Below, in pieces: positions 56,475 through 64,000 of a stretch of 64,000 nt of DNA; positions within the stretch are counted from its first letter, which is position 1; each line of letters starts with the position of its first letter. The stretch is taken from the IMG/VR virus record IMGVR_UViG_3300046499_000680, positions 1 through 64,000 of that record; one strand, given 5' to 3'. The position numbers were made by a program, and so were the translations under genes. The notes beneath the pieces are model-generated. The model worked only from the letters and a program-made list of their open reading frames with translations. It searched no databases and was not told the DNA's origin. This DNA is from a virus.

Positions 56475-57547
56475 TCTCCGCAAGCAAAGCTGAGGCCCAA
56501 GCGGCCAAGGATGGCGCCAAGGCTGGCGCCCAGCAGCGGGACCGGGAACTAGACGAGGCCGCCGCCCAGCATGAGGCGGTACGGCTCGCCGAAGTCTCCG
56601 GGCACGCCGCTACGTGGACCCGCTCCTACAGGGCGGGCACCACTGAGGATGGCAAATCTGACCGGCGCACCGTCACTATGCGGGAGACCGCAAGGCGGGA
56701 AGCCGACGCCGCCACCCTGCTAGCCCTCACGGGCGAAGCGGTCCGCCTAGCAGCGGGTCGCCTACGGGGTAGGCACGGCATACCTGAGCTATCGGGTGAC
56801 GAGCGCGCGGACCTGCGGTCCGCCCTAGTCACCAAGCTGCTCAGTGAGTGCGAGCCGGGCAAGTTGCCCGACCGCAACAAGCTGACCCGCGCCTACCTGG
56901 TGAAGCGCGCTGAGGGTCTGGTCCTCAACGACCCCGACCGCAAGCGCGCCGATGCCAGTGACGACGGCATGTCCCCCGAAGACATCGCCGCCGCCGCTGA
57001 GAGCAAGGCCCGCGATCGGCACGACCGCCACGATCCGATGCTGAACCGTGGCGTTGACGGCACCTGGCCCGAAGTAGAGGCCGGCTGTGCCGCCCTCGCC
57101 GACGCGGGCGAAGCGATCAGCCAGAAGGCAGCCCGGACGGCCGCCTACCTGGTCGCGGGCGGGTCGGTCAGGAACGACTGGTCCGACGCATGGGGGACCA
57201 GCGAGGGCTACGCCGCTACGCGGCTAGTGCCAGAGGGCGCGGCCCAACTGCGCGACGCACTGAGCGCGCTAACCGATTCCCCTCTCTACCTAGCCATAGA
57301 AGCAGCCCGCCTCCAGGACACGGACACGCTGGATCACCTGGAGGCTGCTCGCCGATGGCTCGCAGCGGGACTGAGCGAGTCGCCGGACCGAGCGCGCGCC
57401 CTGGTCGAACGCAGATGGCGGACCGAGCTTCCGCCCGACGAGCATGCGCCAGTGCAAAGCCGGACCGACAAACGGATCATCGTCACCTCGGATCGGTCGC
57501 GCGCTGTCGCCGCCGAGCGAGGCGGTTGGACCAGCCGTCCCAGCTAG
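56471..57547 (+). CDS. Unknown charged helical protein (358 aa)
   Basis: Start overlaps the previous gene. Charged, largely helical (KDGAKAGAQQRDRELDEAAA, ARREADAATLLALTGEAVRL, LVTKLLSECEPGKLP). A helix-turn-helix-like segment near residue 200 (AISQKAARTAAYLVAGG) may bind DNA. Use of codons such as cta and tag-adjacent contexts differs from the late operons. With the iteron cluster upstream, a replication- or partition-type protein is plausible but unproven. Followed by a strong terminator. Confidence 0.5.
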   Translation: MISASKAEAQAAKDGAKAGAQQRDRELDEAAAQHEAVRLAEVSGHAATWTRSYRAGTTEDGKSDRRTVTMRETARREADAATLLALTGEAVRLAAGRLRGRHGIPELSGDERADLRSALVTKLLSECEPGKLPDRNKLTRAYLVKRAEGLVLNDPDRKRADASDDGMSPEDIAAAAESKARDRHDRHDPMLNRGVDGTWPEVEAGCAALADAGEAISQKAARTAAYLVAGGSVRNDWSDAWGTSEGYAATRLVPEGAAQLRDALSALTDSPLYLAIEAARLQDTDTLDHLEAARRWLAAGLSESPDRARALVERRWRTELPPDEHAPVQSRTDKRIIVTSDRSRAVAAERGGWTSRPS

Positions 57548-57549
57548 TA

Positions 57550-57600
57550 GGTGGCAAGCGGGATCGTCCAAGATCGGACGGTCCCGGCCACCCCCCCCTT
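57550..57600 (+). terminator. Composite hairpin terminator
   Basis: GGGATCGTCC pairs with GGACGGTCCC (ten pairs, one wobble) around AAGATC; outside this GGTGGC pairs with GCCACC. It follows the 57547 stop and is followed by C8 then TTTCTC. Confidence 0.6.
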
Positions 57601-57950
57601 TCTCACGCCTGGCCGCCCGGCGCTCGAAACGAGTACAACAGACACCCACGCTCAGTACCCCCAAAAAATTCGGCTCTGGAAGTGGGATTGCGGGGAATCC
57701 CCGGAAATCGACCCTCCACCTCCCCAGCCTGACCCCCTCCAGACCCCCTGGTAACCCTCCGATATGCCCCGGAAAGGGTCCCATCCCGAGGGGGAGAGGG
57801 CCTAGACCCCCCTGGAACCCCTCAGAAGGGACGAGAAGACGGCTACGCCGGAAGTAGCGAGCAATTTCCGACGAAAATGTCGCCGTAAGCGTCGCAAGGT
57901 CTGGTAGGGTCCCGCCTCGGCCCAGATCAGCGACGACCAGGAGGCTCCAG
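57601..57950 (+). other. Noncoding, C/G-tract-rich spacer with late-type promoter
   Basis: About 350 bases without a protein-like gene in either direction. It has repeated Pro-like strings (GACCCCCTGG variants at about 57742 and 57805). TGGTAGGGT (57902-57910) is an extended -10-like promoter about 40 bases before the next start, followed by CTCGGCCCAGATCAG, shared with the region at 22783. It could hold a packaging or genome-end site. Confidence 0.35.
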
Positions 57951-58289
57951 ATGGCGAAAGCAGGACCAGCCCGCGCAGCGGGCAGACTCGCTCCCCCGGC
58001 GACCGGCCGGGTGGTCCCGAGGCAGCGGACGGTCAGGATCGAGACCAGGAGCGGCACCGTCCGCACCAAGAAGGGCGCCGACACGCCGTCGGTCGAGCTG
58101 GAGCTGGGCGGGAGCGAGCGGCTGCTGGACTTCGTGATCGGCGCCGAGGGCGGGCCGGGGCTGCTGGCCTCGATCGAGGCGCGGGTCGCGTTCGAGAAGC
58201 GGAAGACGATCGACTGGAGCTGGGAGGCGACGGTCGAGGTCGAACTGCCGGGCCTGAAACCCGCCCGCCGCCGCAAGGCGGCCTCCTGA
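57951..58289 (+). CDS. Unknown basic protein (112 aa)
   Basis: ATG after CAGGAGGCTCCAG. Basic, disordered N-terminus (KAGPARAAGRLAPPATGRVV), then a small beta domain (ETRSGTVRTKKG, VELELGGSERLLDFVI). First gene of a tightly overlapped operon, so it leads transcription. No family recognised. Confidence 0.6.
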   Translation: MAKAGPARAAGRLAPPATGRVVPRQRTVRIETRSGTVRTKKGADTPSVELELGGSERLLDFVIGAEGGPGLLASIEARVAFEKRKTIDWSWEATVEVELPGLKPARRRKAAS

Positions 58290-58762
58290 TGCCGGAGGCG
58301 CGCTCGATCCTGTTCATCCCCGACGCCGACACTGACGACGCCGCCAGCATCGAGCTAGCCAAGGTGGACATCGCGGTCGCCGGGAATCGCGGCGTCATCA
58401 AGGACCGCCACGGCGACGCCGACCAGGTGCTGCTGGCGCTGCGGGCCGGGCTGGCGGCCCGCGACCTCTCCTCGGAGCCGGAGGCGCCGACCCTGCTCGG
58501 CGTCCCCCTGACCGAGATCGCGGCGCTGACGATCGACGGCGCCCACTGGTTCGAGGTCTTCGGCCCGACCCTCCAGCTCTCGGCCCCCTCCGGCGGCCCG
58601 GTGCTGCGGTTCCGCATCGCCCAGACGCCCGGCGGGAAGAAGGGCAGGTTCGGGGTCTCCCAGGGCGACACGATCGCGGTGCGCGAGATCGCCGTTCGCG
58701 GCGTCCAGCGCAAAGGCGGCGAGCCGCTGACGCCCGATCCTCGCGATCCGGGGCAGCGCTGA
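58289..58762 (+). CDS. Unknown protein (157 aa)
   Basis: Soluble alpha/beta, starting at the base overlapping the previous stop (TGATG). SILFIPDADTDDAASIEL and ALTIDGAHWFEVFG are strand patterns, with a basic C-terminal end. No motif known. Overlap implies translational coupling with neighbours. Confidence 0.6.
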   Translation: MPEARSILFIPDADTDDAASIELAKVDIAVAGNRGVIKDRHGDADQVLLALRAGLAARDLSSEPEAPTLLGVPLTEIAALTIDGAHWFEVFGPTLQLSAPSGGPVLRFRIAQTPGGKKGRFGVSQGDTIAVREIAVRGVQRKGGEPLTPDPRDPGQR

Positions 58763-59142
58763 TGGCGACCACCTGGGATCAGCTCCTGGGCGAGTCGGCG
58801 CTGCTGGTCCGACTGGGCCAGCTCGTCTTCATCTGGTCGAAGGACACCTCGATCGTCAAGGTGGTCCGCGCCGCGCCCAGCGAGGGCGAGGCCGAGCTGT
58901 CGGAGGCGATCGCCACCCTCGACGTGGCCCTGGAAGTCGAGGTCCCGCCGGGCCTCGTCTATGACGGCGACCCGTTCGCCGCCTTCTGCCGGAAGTTCGT
59001 CGGCGCCGAGGGCGGCTCGATCACCGCCGAGGAGGCGGTCAACCTGTTCGCCTGCTTCTCCGGCGGCCAGGTGGACGGCGACCTGCTGAACTCGGTCACG
59101 CCGAAGCTCGAAGCCATCGCCGAGCGGGAACTGGTGGCCTGA
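58762..59142 (+). CDS. Unknown protein (126 aa)
   Basis: A soluble alpha/beta protein (LLVRLGQLVFIWSKDTSIV, AFCRKFVGAEGGSITAEEA) with acidic C-terminus. Overlaps its neighbours by one base (TGATG). No catalytic motif or membrane segment. Function unknown. Confidence 0.6.
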   Translation: MATTWDQLLGESALLVRLGQLVFIWSKDTSIVKVVRAAPSEGEAELSEAIATLDVALEVEVPPGLVYDGDPFAAFCRKFVGAEGGSITAEEAVNLFACFSGGQVDGDLLNSVTPKLEAIAERELVA

Positions 59143-59621
59143 TGTCGATGATCCGCAGGATCAACCTGCTCGACGGGCCAGAGGGACTGGAGCTGCACAA
59201 ACACGACAACGGGATCATCGTCTACGGGTCCCGGCACGCCAAAGAGCCGGTGCGGGTCGGCATCTTCTCGGCGACCGACGAGCAGTGGGACGGCCTGGTC
59301 GATCACTTCGTCCACGGCGAGCGGCCGATCCCCCAGCAGCCCCCGGCGCCGGTCACCGAGACCTGGCTGGAGCTGCTGGCGCCGGTCGCGGAGATCGCGA
59401 TGTACCAGGCCGCCACCTGGTGGGGCATCCGCCGCGCCGTTCGCAAGGCGGGCGGGCCGCCGTGGGCCGTCAAGCTCGCGGGTCGCCTCGGCCTGCTGAT
59501 CGCGTCCCCGCAGAGCTTCAAGGCCGCCGAGGTCGAGCCGAAGGAGCTGGGCGCCAAGATCGGCCAGAAGCTCACCGACTCGATCATCAGCGACGACGGC
59601 GAGTTCGAGGTGCCGCGATGA
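59142..59621 (+). CDS. Unknown protein (159 aa)
   Basis: MSMIRRINLLDGPEGLELHK begins a beta-rich N-terminus; the C-terminal half is helical with a Trp-rich amphipathic segment (AMYQAATWWGIRRAVRK). It shares four bases with the next gene. Possible membrane-surface association is inference. Function unknown. Confidence 0.6.
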   Translation: MSMIRRINLLDGPEGLELHKHDNGIIVYGSRHAKEPVRVGIFSATDEQWDGLVDHFVHGERPIPQQPPAPVTETWLELLAPVAEIAMYQAATWWGIRRAVRKAGGPPWAVKLAGRLGLLIASPQSFKAAEVEPKELGAKIGQKLTDSIISDDGEFEVPR

Positions 59622-60145
59622 TCGAGGCCCCGACCCCCAACGAAACCGTCCTGGTCGGCGAGGCCGACGGCCACACCCTGCCGCCTGTCCTCGAAGGCCG
59701 GGAGCTGCCGATCACGGCCACCGTCGTCGGCCCGGCCGGTTCCGGCGACGAGCTGTTCGTCGTCACCCTCGCCGAGAAGCACCAGCAGCGCATCCAGGTC
59801 CACCGCGCCCAGCTCTACCCGCCGACGATGAAGTTTCGGTCGGGCAAAATCAGCCTGGAACTGGTCAAGCAGGCGGCCGTGGTCATCCTCGAACACGACG
59901 GCTCGAACGGCAACGGCCTGGCGATCGACGTGCCGCTCGGCTGGATGCCCGACCTGGAGCAGTTCACCCTCTGGTGCTGCCGCTTCCTGGGGATGGTGAT
60001 GGAGGACAAGCCGGTCTTCACCGTCGTCAGTGACCCGACGGCGCGCGGCGACGAGGAGGACTCGTTCTCGGTCGCGCTGACGGGTCCCATCGGCGACATC
60101 GAGCGCGGCACCGTGCTGGCGGCGGTCCCGGAGGCGTCCCCCTGA
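59618..60145 (+). CDS. Unknown beta-rich protein (175 aa)
   Basis: From ATG 59618 (MIEAPTPNETVLVG). Beta strands dominate (ELPITATVVGPAGSGDELFV, KPVFTVVSDPT), with a helix in the middle. No signal peptide. Couples by overlap with both neighbours. Function unknown. Confidence 0.6.
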   Translation: MIEAPTPNETVLVGEADGHTLPPVLEGRELPITATVVGPAGSGDELFVVTLAEKHQQRIQVHRAQLYPPTMKFRSGKISLELVKQAAVVILEHDGSNGNGLAIDVPLGWMPDLEQFTLWCCRFLGMVMEDKPVFTVVSDPTARGDEEDSFSVALTGPIGDIERGTVLAAVPEASP

Positions 60146-60552
60146 TGGCCGACGACCGGAAGGTGGCCGGGTTCTGCCCGGCGTGCGGCCACGGGACCCT
60201 GTTCCTCGCCGAGGAGGGCCACGTCACCTGTTCGTTCGCCGACTGCCTGAATCCGACCGGAGCAGACGAGCTTCTGGAGGGGGGCGACAAGTTTCACGCG
60301 GCCCTGAAACAGATCAACGTCATCCGCAACAGCATCATCGGGCGGCAGACGATGAACATGTCCCTCCACGTCTACCCGCTGGTGCAGGCCCTGGGCGAGG
60401 CCGGGTTCGACGGCATGGACTACGACGATGCCAGGGAGAAGTTCGGCGTGAAGAAGGGGTCGAACAGCGGCTACGAGGCCGAGCGGGTCGCGCTGGAGGC
60501 CGAGGGCCTGTTCTGCGGCTCGCTCGGCAGCAAACCGAGGGAGGGAAGCTGA
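60145..60552 (+). CDS. DUF6085-like zinc-ribbon protein
   Basis: 135 residues. The N-terminus FCPACGHGTLFLAEEGHVTC, followed by CLNP, matches a zinc-binding actinobacterial and phage family I know as DUF6085 (GxCPxCGxxTLFLGxGGHVTC). The C-terminal half is helical (YPLVQALGEAGFDGMDYDDA). Role of the family is unknown; zinc site and phage distribution suggest a nucleic-acid-related accessory role. The start overlaps the preceding stop. Confidence 0.65.
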   Translation: MADDRKVAGFCPACGHGTLFLAEEGHVTCSFADCLNPTGADELLEGGDKFHAALKQINVIRNSIIGRQTMNMSLHVYPLVQALGEAGFDGMDYDDAREKFGVKKGSNSGYEAERVALEAEGLFCGSLGSKPREGS

Positions 60553-60884
60553 TGGCCGACTCGATCAACCTGGTCGGCCGCCGGATGTGCGAGGAGTGCG
60601 ACGCCTTCCTCGGCCACGCCCACAAGGACACCTGCTCGAAACGGGGGAGGGTGGTAGAGAACGCCGACGCCACCGAAAAGTTCACCTCCATCGAGCATGC
60701 CGAACGCGAGGAGCCGCTGATCGGCATCGACCGCCAGGGCGCCGAGCTGCTGGTGAAGTGGCTGGGCGAACTCGACCTGGACGACCCGGCGGAGGTCGAG
60801 AAGGTCCAGGCGATGATCGACGGCCTGACCACCTTCATCGCCGCCGCTCGCGAAGTCGAAGACGCGCCGGAGGACCCGAGCTGA
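60552..60884 (+). CDS. Small Cys-containing protein (110 aa)
   Basis: From ATG 60552 (MADSINLVGRRMCEEC). CEEC plus HAHKDTC form a potential zinc site in the first 32 residues; the rest is acidic helix (AELLVKWLGELDLDDPAEVE). Overlaps both neighbours by one base. Function unknown. Confidence 0.55.
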   Translation: MADSINLVGRRMCEECDAFLGHAHKDTCSKRGRVVENADATEKFTSIEHAEREEPLIGIDRQGAELLVKWLGELDLDDPAEVEKVQAMIDGLTTFIAAAREVEDAPEDPS

Positions 60885-61582
60885 TGGCCGAGCGCGAGCG
60901 GCACTTCATCATCAGCGAGGCCGACCTGCGGGAGTTCGCCAGCCAGGGCAGCGCCGCGACGATGACCACGCTGGTCACCCTGTACGGGTTCAGCGTCGAT
61001 TCCGAGGGCGCCGAGGCGATCGGCCAGGGCCAGGGTGACTTTTTCCAGCAGATGGCGGGCTGGATGAACGACCGGGAGATCGGCAAGGGGGTCGAGCTTC
61101 TTCCCGACGCCGACGCACTTCTCCCACCCGCCCTGAGAAAGGTCGCAGTGGACTCTCTATACGCGGCCCGCGAAGACAACAAGGTCATGGACCAGGCCGC
61201 GATCATCGTCGCCATCAACGTGCTGCGCGGCGCCGATCTCGCCGAGGTCATCCGAGAGGTGGCGATCCCCAGCCTGCGGTACTGCGAGGAGAAGTACGGC
61301 CATGACGACCAGGCCCGGCTCAACCTCGAAGCGGCGATCGGCGAACGGGACGGCGAAGTCGCCCTGCCCGGCCCCGAGGAGTCGATCCGCAACCAGATCA
61401 TCGGCTACCTCCGTGGCCGCGCCGCCGCCGACCAGGCCGAGGCGCTGGAGGTCGAGAACGGCAACGACGCCAACCGCCTGCTCGCCAACGTCGCGATCTT
61501 CGAGTCGGCCGCCGATGCGTTGGCCGCGACGGAAAAGCCTAACCCTGATCCGGCAACTGGAGTAGGAGGAACTGACGCATGA
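60884..61582 (+). CDS. Unknown helical protein (232 aa)
   Basis: From ATG 60884 (MAERERHFIISEADLRE). Helical with no motif (TMTTLVTLYGFSVDSEGAEA, AIIVAINVLRGADLAEVIRE). Its 3' end encodes PATGVGG with gca-act-gga-gta, a diverged copy of the repeated element (61554) that merges with the AGGAGG ribosome-binding site of the next gene. Confidence 0.6.
   Translation: MAERERHFIISEADLREFASQGSAATMTTLVTLYGFSVDSEGAEAIGQGQGDFFQQMAGWMNDREIGKGVELLPDADALLPPALRKVAVDSLYAAREDNKVMDQAAIIVAINVLRGADLAEVIREVAIPSLRYCEEKYGHDDQARLNLEAAIGERDGEVALPGPEESIRNQIIGYLRGRAAADQAEALEVENGNDANRLLANVAIFESAADALAATEKPNPDPATGVGGTDA
61554..61565 (+). repeat. CAACGGGAGTTG-family element, diverged
   Basis: CAACTGGAGTAG at the end of a gene, with unusual codons gca-act-gga-gta. 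It overlaps the next gene's ribosome-binding site. Confidence 0.35.
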
Positions 61583-62073
61583 CCCGACGCGAAGCTCTTG
61601 ATCTGATCGCCGACCAGGCGGCTGCCCGCTACGACTCGGTGGACTGGGCCGTCGCCGTCGCCACCGCGATCGACGGAACCGACCAGGACGCCGCCACCCG
61701 CGAGAAGGTGGTCGAGGCCGTCGGCGTGCTGCTCTCGATGCCCGTGGGTGAGCGCCGCTCGATCGGCGACGCCGTGCTGGCGCCCGCGACCGCCGGGGTC
61801 CCCGCCGACACCGGCTCGCTGGTGCTGCTGACGACCGGCCACAGCAAAGTCATCAACCTGGCGCCGGAGGAGTTGGCCGAGAAGATTCAGGACAAGATCG
61901 AGGAGGGCGGGATGCTGCGGATCGCGAGCAGCGAAGACAACACCTGGATCGGCTTCATCAACCCGCTGGAGGTGTCGGGCATCCTCCCCCACCGTGTCAC
62001 GCGGCTTGGGGGCGATTCCGCCGGGGAGCCGATCGTCGTCGCCGACGAGGCCGATGCCGGAGGTGCGTCCTGA
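61579..62073 (+). CDS. Unknown protein (164 aa)
   Basis: ATG after TAGGAGGAACTGACGC, four-base overlap with the previous gene. N-terminal helices (EALDLIADQAAARYDSVDWA), central strand TGSLVLLTTGHSKVINLAP, acidic C-terminus. No catalytic motif. Function unknown. Confidence 0.6.
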   Translation: MTRREALDLIADQAAARYDSVDWAVAVATAIDGTDQDAATREKVVEAVGVLLSMPVGERRSIGDAVLAPATAGVPADTGSLVLLTTGHSKVINLAPEELAEKIQDKIEEGGMLRIASSEDNTWIGFINPLEVSGILPHRVTRLGGDSAGEPIVVADEADAGGAS

Positions 62074-62429
62074 TGGACCCACAGTCGAAGATGCTGGCGG
62101 CCCTCAACCGCCTGACCAAATGGAGGACGGTCTTCACCGGCTGGCAGCTCGGCTCCCGTGCAAAGGGCGACCCCGAGGGCGATGCCGTTCGTGACCACCG
62201 CGAGGTGACGATGATCGTCCGCGCCGAGGTGACTGCACTCGTCGGTCTGCTGGTCGAGAAAGGTGTCATCACTATCGAGGAGTTCCAGGAGGCGGTCGCG
62301 AAAGAGGCCGACCTGCTCAGCGAGGACTTCGCCCGGCGGTTTCCCGGCATCAAGGCCACCGACGAGGGAATCGAAATGAACGCCGCCGAGCTGGCCCGCC
62401 ACGGCACGATGGAGGGGTGGAAGCCGTAA
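62073..62429 (+). CDS. Unknown helical protein (118 aa)
   Basis: Start overlaps the preceding stop. Helical (SKMLAALNRLTKWRTVF, REVTMIVRAEVTALVGLLVE) with an EFQEAVAKEADLLSEDFARR helix. Possibly a phage-encoded small structural or regulatory protein; nothing diagnostic seen. Confidence 0.6.
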   Translation: MDPQSKMLAALNRLTKWRTVFTGWQLGSRAKGDPEGDAVRDHREVTMIVRAEVTALVGLLVEKGVITIEEFQEAVAKEADLLSEDFARRFPGIKATDEGIEMNAAELARHGTMEGWKP

Positions 62430-62758
62430 TGCTCGGCAGGACCGTCAGCGGGCCTTACTACGACCTGCGGATCGCGCTGCCCGACACCCTCGCGCGGCTC
62501 GACAACGTGGAGGGCCTGATCTCGATCAACATGGAACCGCCCGCGTCGGGGCCGGAGATCGAGCTGACGATCGGCACGATTGATGGCGTCGAACGCACCG
62601 AGGAGTACGTGCGTCGTCAGGTCGAGATCGTCACCAAGTCCTCGATCCTCGCCTCCCGCCGCCGCGACAGTGACCCCGCCGACGGCTTCGAGCTGGAGGA
62701 CCCAGGCTGGTTCTCTCGCACCAAACTCGGCCGCGCGCTCGGGCTGGGTGAGAATTGA
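62429..62758 (+). CDS. Unknown protein (109 aa)
   Basis: From ATG 62429 overlapping the previous TAA; an ATG at 62417 is also possible. Beta strands (YYDLRIALPDTLARLDNVEG, GPEIELTIGTIDGVERTEEY) and a charged C-terminus. No motif known. Confidence 0.55.
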   Translation: MLGRTVSGPYYDLRIALPDTLARLDNVEGLISINMEPPASGPEIELTIGTIDGVERTEEYVRRQVEIVTKSSILASRRRDSDPADGFELEDPGWFSRTKLGRALGLGEN

Positions 62759-62982
62759 TGGGCGACCTCCTCAAATACCTCGATCGCATCCCGGACGGCT
62801 ACCGGATCGAGGAGACCGACGAACGGGTGCAGTCGCTGGGCACTCGTTACCTGCGCTCGCGCGCGGAGGCATGGGCGCGGCGCTATGCACCGGAGACCCC
62901 CAGCTATCACCTCCGTGTCGAGAAGGTCGGCTTTCTGCTCTACGAGATCGTCGTCTACCAGAACAAGCTGGTGAAAATCTGA
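62758..62982 (+). CDS. Small protein (74 aa)
   Basis: From ATG 62758 (MGDLLKYLDRIPDGYRIE). Alpha/beta with a C-terminal strand FLLYEIVVYQNKLVKI and a basic helix. It overlaps both neighbours. No family recognised. Confidence 0.55.
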   Translation: MGDLLKYLDRIPDGYRIEETDERVQSLGTRYLRSRAEAWARRYAPETPSYHLRVEKVGFLLYEIVVYQNKLVKI

Positions 62983-63485
62983 TGGCGATCACCCACGGCC
63001 GACACACCCTTGTCCCCGAGGACGTGAGCTGCCACATCGACCTGGTGTTCGGTCACTTCTGTTCGATCGCGTCGGGCCTGACCGTCGTTTCCGGCCAGCA
63101 CCCCGGCGTCGATTACCGGGCGGCGGTCTCGAACTTCCCCTTCGCCGAGCATGAATGGGGCGAGTACCCGCCGAGCCGGATGGAGGGCCGCGTCGAGGTG
63201 TGTAATGACGTGTGGATCGGGCAGAACGTGACCATCCTCGACGGCCTGACCATCCAGAGCGGCGCGGTGATCGGCGCGGGCGCCGTGGTCACCCGGAGCG
63301 TGCGCCCCTACGCCACGGTCGTCGGCAACCCCGCGCGCGAGACCGGCCGCCGCCGCTTCCAGGACCACCAGGTCCAGCAGCTCCTCCAGGTTGGCTGGTG
63401 GGACTGGACCGACGACGAGATCAAGGCGGCGCTACCGTTGATGGCGCACGTCGGCAACTTCCTGATGAAGCACGGAGCGCGCTGA
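62982..63485 (+). CDS. Hexapeptide-repeat acetyltransferase (CatB/Vat-like)
   Basis: 167 residues from ATG 62982. Left-handed beta-helix pattern is clear: VFGHFCSIASGLTVVSGQH, then VEVCNDVWIGQNVTILDGL, TIQSGAVIGAGAVVTRSV and YATVVGNPARETGRRRF, the terminal motif of acyl-CoA-dependent transferases. A conserved His in SGQHPG is a likely catalytic residue. Acetylation of a sugar, antibiotic-like or envelope molecule is possible; it could act with the glycosyltransferase block although it lies in another operon. Confidence 0.75.
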   Translation: MAITHGRHTLVPEDVSCHIDLVFGHFCSIASGLTVVSGQHPGVDYRAAVSNFPFAEHEWGEYPPSRMEGRVEVCNDVWIGQNVTILDGLTIQSGAVIGAGAVVTRSVRPYATVVGNPARETGRRRFQDHQVQQLLQVGWWDWTDDEIKAALPLMAHVGNFLMKHGAR

Positions 63486-64000
63486 TGGCCGTTCCCCAGC
63501 CAGGCATCTGCACCCGCTGCAAACACCCCCAGGCTCTGCACCCGGCCGACCGGAGCCGCCGCTGTATTTCGCCGCTGTGCGAGTGCGAGGGGTTCGAGGG
63601 CGAGGAAATCAAGTCCACCCTCGATATGCAGGTCGGCGGCCACGCGCCCCTGGAGACCGACGACCCGCTCGTCGTCCTCGTCTACGTGCTGCTGCGCGAC
63701 CACATCCAGGCCGGGGTGTTCGAGCGGCTAGTCGCCGAAATGGTCGCGGCGCCGGTCGCCCTCACCAACGCCTTCCTCGGCGGCTATGCGATCAACATCG
63801 CCGAGCGGATGCGGCTGCTGAACCCACCCGCCGCCGCCTTCGTGCTGACGACGACCGAGCGGGAGGCGATCGAGGACTGCATATCGGTCGCGGGCCGGAT
63901 GGCGAGCAGCTACGAGTGCTACGGCGGCGTCGAGCTGCCCGGCGCGATCCAGGGCGCCCAGGATGCGCTGACCCGGATGGACCAGGAGCTGCCGCTGCCC
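63485..64000 (+). CDS. Cys-rich N-terminal protein, runs off the window end
   Basis: At least 172 residues with no stop before the window end. CTRCKHPQALH and CISPLCECEGF form a C-x2-C...C-x4-C-x1-C metal-binding module at residues 9-38; the rest is helical (LVVLVYVLLRDHIQAGVFER, TTTEREAIEDCISVAGRMAS). Starts at the base overlapping the preceding stop. Truncated; function unknown. Confidence 0.55.
   Translation, partial: MAVPQPGICTRCKHPQALHPADRSRRCISPLCECEGFEGEEIKSTLDMQVGGHAPLETDDPLVVLVYVLLRDHIQAGVFERLVAEMVAAPVALTNAFLGGYAINIAERMRLLNPPAAAFVLTTTEREAIEDCISVAGRMASSYECYGGVELPGAIQGAQDALTRMDQELPLP

Noticed and set aside
57290-58276. Long minus-strand frame of 328 codons
   Set aside because: Composition is Arg/Pro/Ser/Gly-rich without domains; it runs opposite two convincing + strand genes and across the noncoding spacer.
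1-64000. General reassignment of TAG as a sense codon
   Set aside because: Many well-supported genes here end in TAG with the next gene starting immediately after, so the amber codon at 45396 is a special case.

Overview
The window is a stretch of a long-tailed (siphovirus-type) bacteriophage or prophage genome from a high-GC, probably actinobacterial host. The evidence is dense head-to-tail gene packing with TGATG/ATGA overlaps, a canonical capsid-tail order, a single major tail protein with no sheath gene, a 1581-residue tape measure, a tyrosine integrase, a perfect actinobacterial-type LexA box, and protein families that I know mainly from actinophages and Streptomyces-like genomes (a DUF6085-like zinc protein, the J-domain-associated conserved family, a capsid protease of the actinophage type). 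Terminase, portal and lysis genes were not recognised, so the genome continues beyond both ends.

Layout. (1) 1-22.2 kb, + strand: end of a truncated gene, capsid protease/scaffold with a likely nested scaffold start, decoration protein, major capsid protein, connector proteins, an AT-richer insert gene (7.1 kb), major tail protein, tail assembly chaperone with a +1/-2 frameshift, tape measure, minor tail proteins and a final HELGH metalloprotease; a perfect hairpin at 22.16 kb ends the unit. (2) 22.2-31.6 kb: a minus-strand coiled-coil gene, then + strand recombination and replication genes (annealing protein, RusA, Cas4/RecB-like nuclease, winged-helix initiator, DnaB helicase), several accessory genes and a BCS1-like AAA ATPase. 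(3) 31.7-39.2 kb: a Gp37/Gp68-family protein, an ASCH protein, then four GT2-type and one GT-B-type glycosyltransferases interleaved with two SAM methyltransferases. (4) 39.2-40.0 kb: LexA-like box, terminator-like hairpin and a sigma-factor-like gene. (5) 40.0-55.9 kb, - strand: two Cys-His-Asp (transglutaminase-like) proteins, integrase, small regulators, a gene split by an in-frame amber codon, a RuvB-like ATPase, and a VWA / zinc-ribbon / MoxR module. (6) 55.9-57.6 kb: a cluster of iteron-like repeats, two + strand genes and a terminator. (7) 57.95-64 kb, + strand: a tightly overlapping operon of mostly unknown small proteins, a DUF6085-like protein and a hexapeptide acyltransferase, running off the window end.

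The replication module forms a coherent set: annealing protein plus exonuclease for strand-annealing recombination, RusA and a RuvB-like motor for branched DNA, initiator plus helicase for replication. The glycosyltransferase/methyltransferase block, with the downstream acetyltransferase, looks like a glycan- or DNA-modification island. The most striking unexplained signal is a short element, consensus CAACGGGAGTTG (a GCAAC/GTTGC stem around GGGA), present in five exact and many one- or two-mismatch copies across the whole window, in both orientations, mostly inside genes and mostly spelled with codons that are otherwise rare here.
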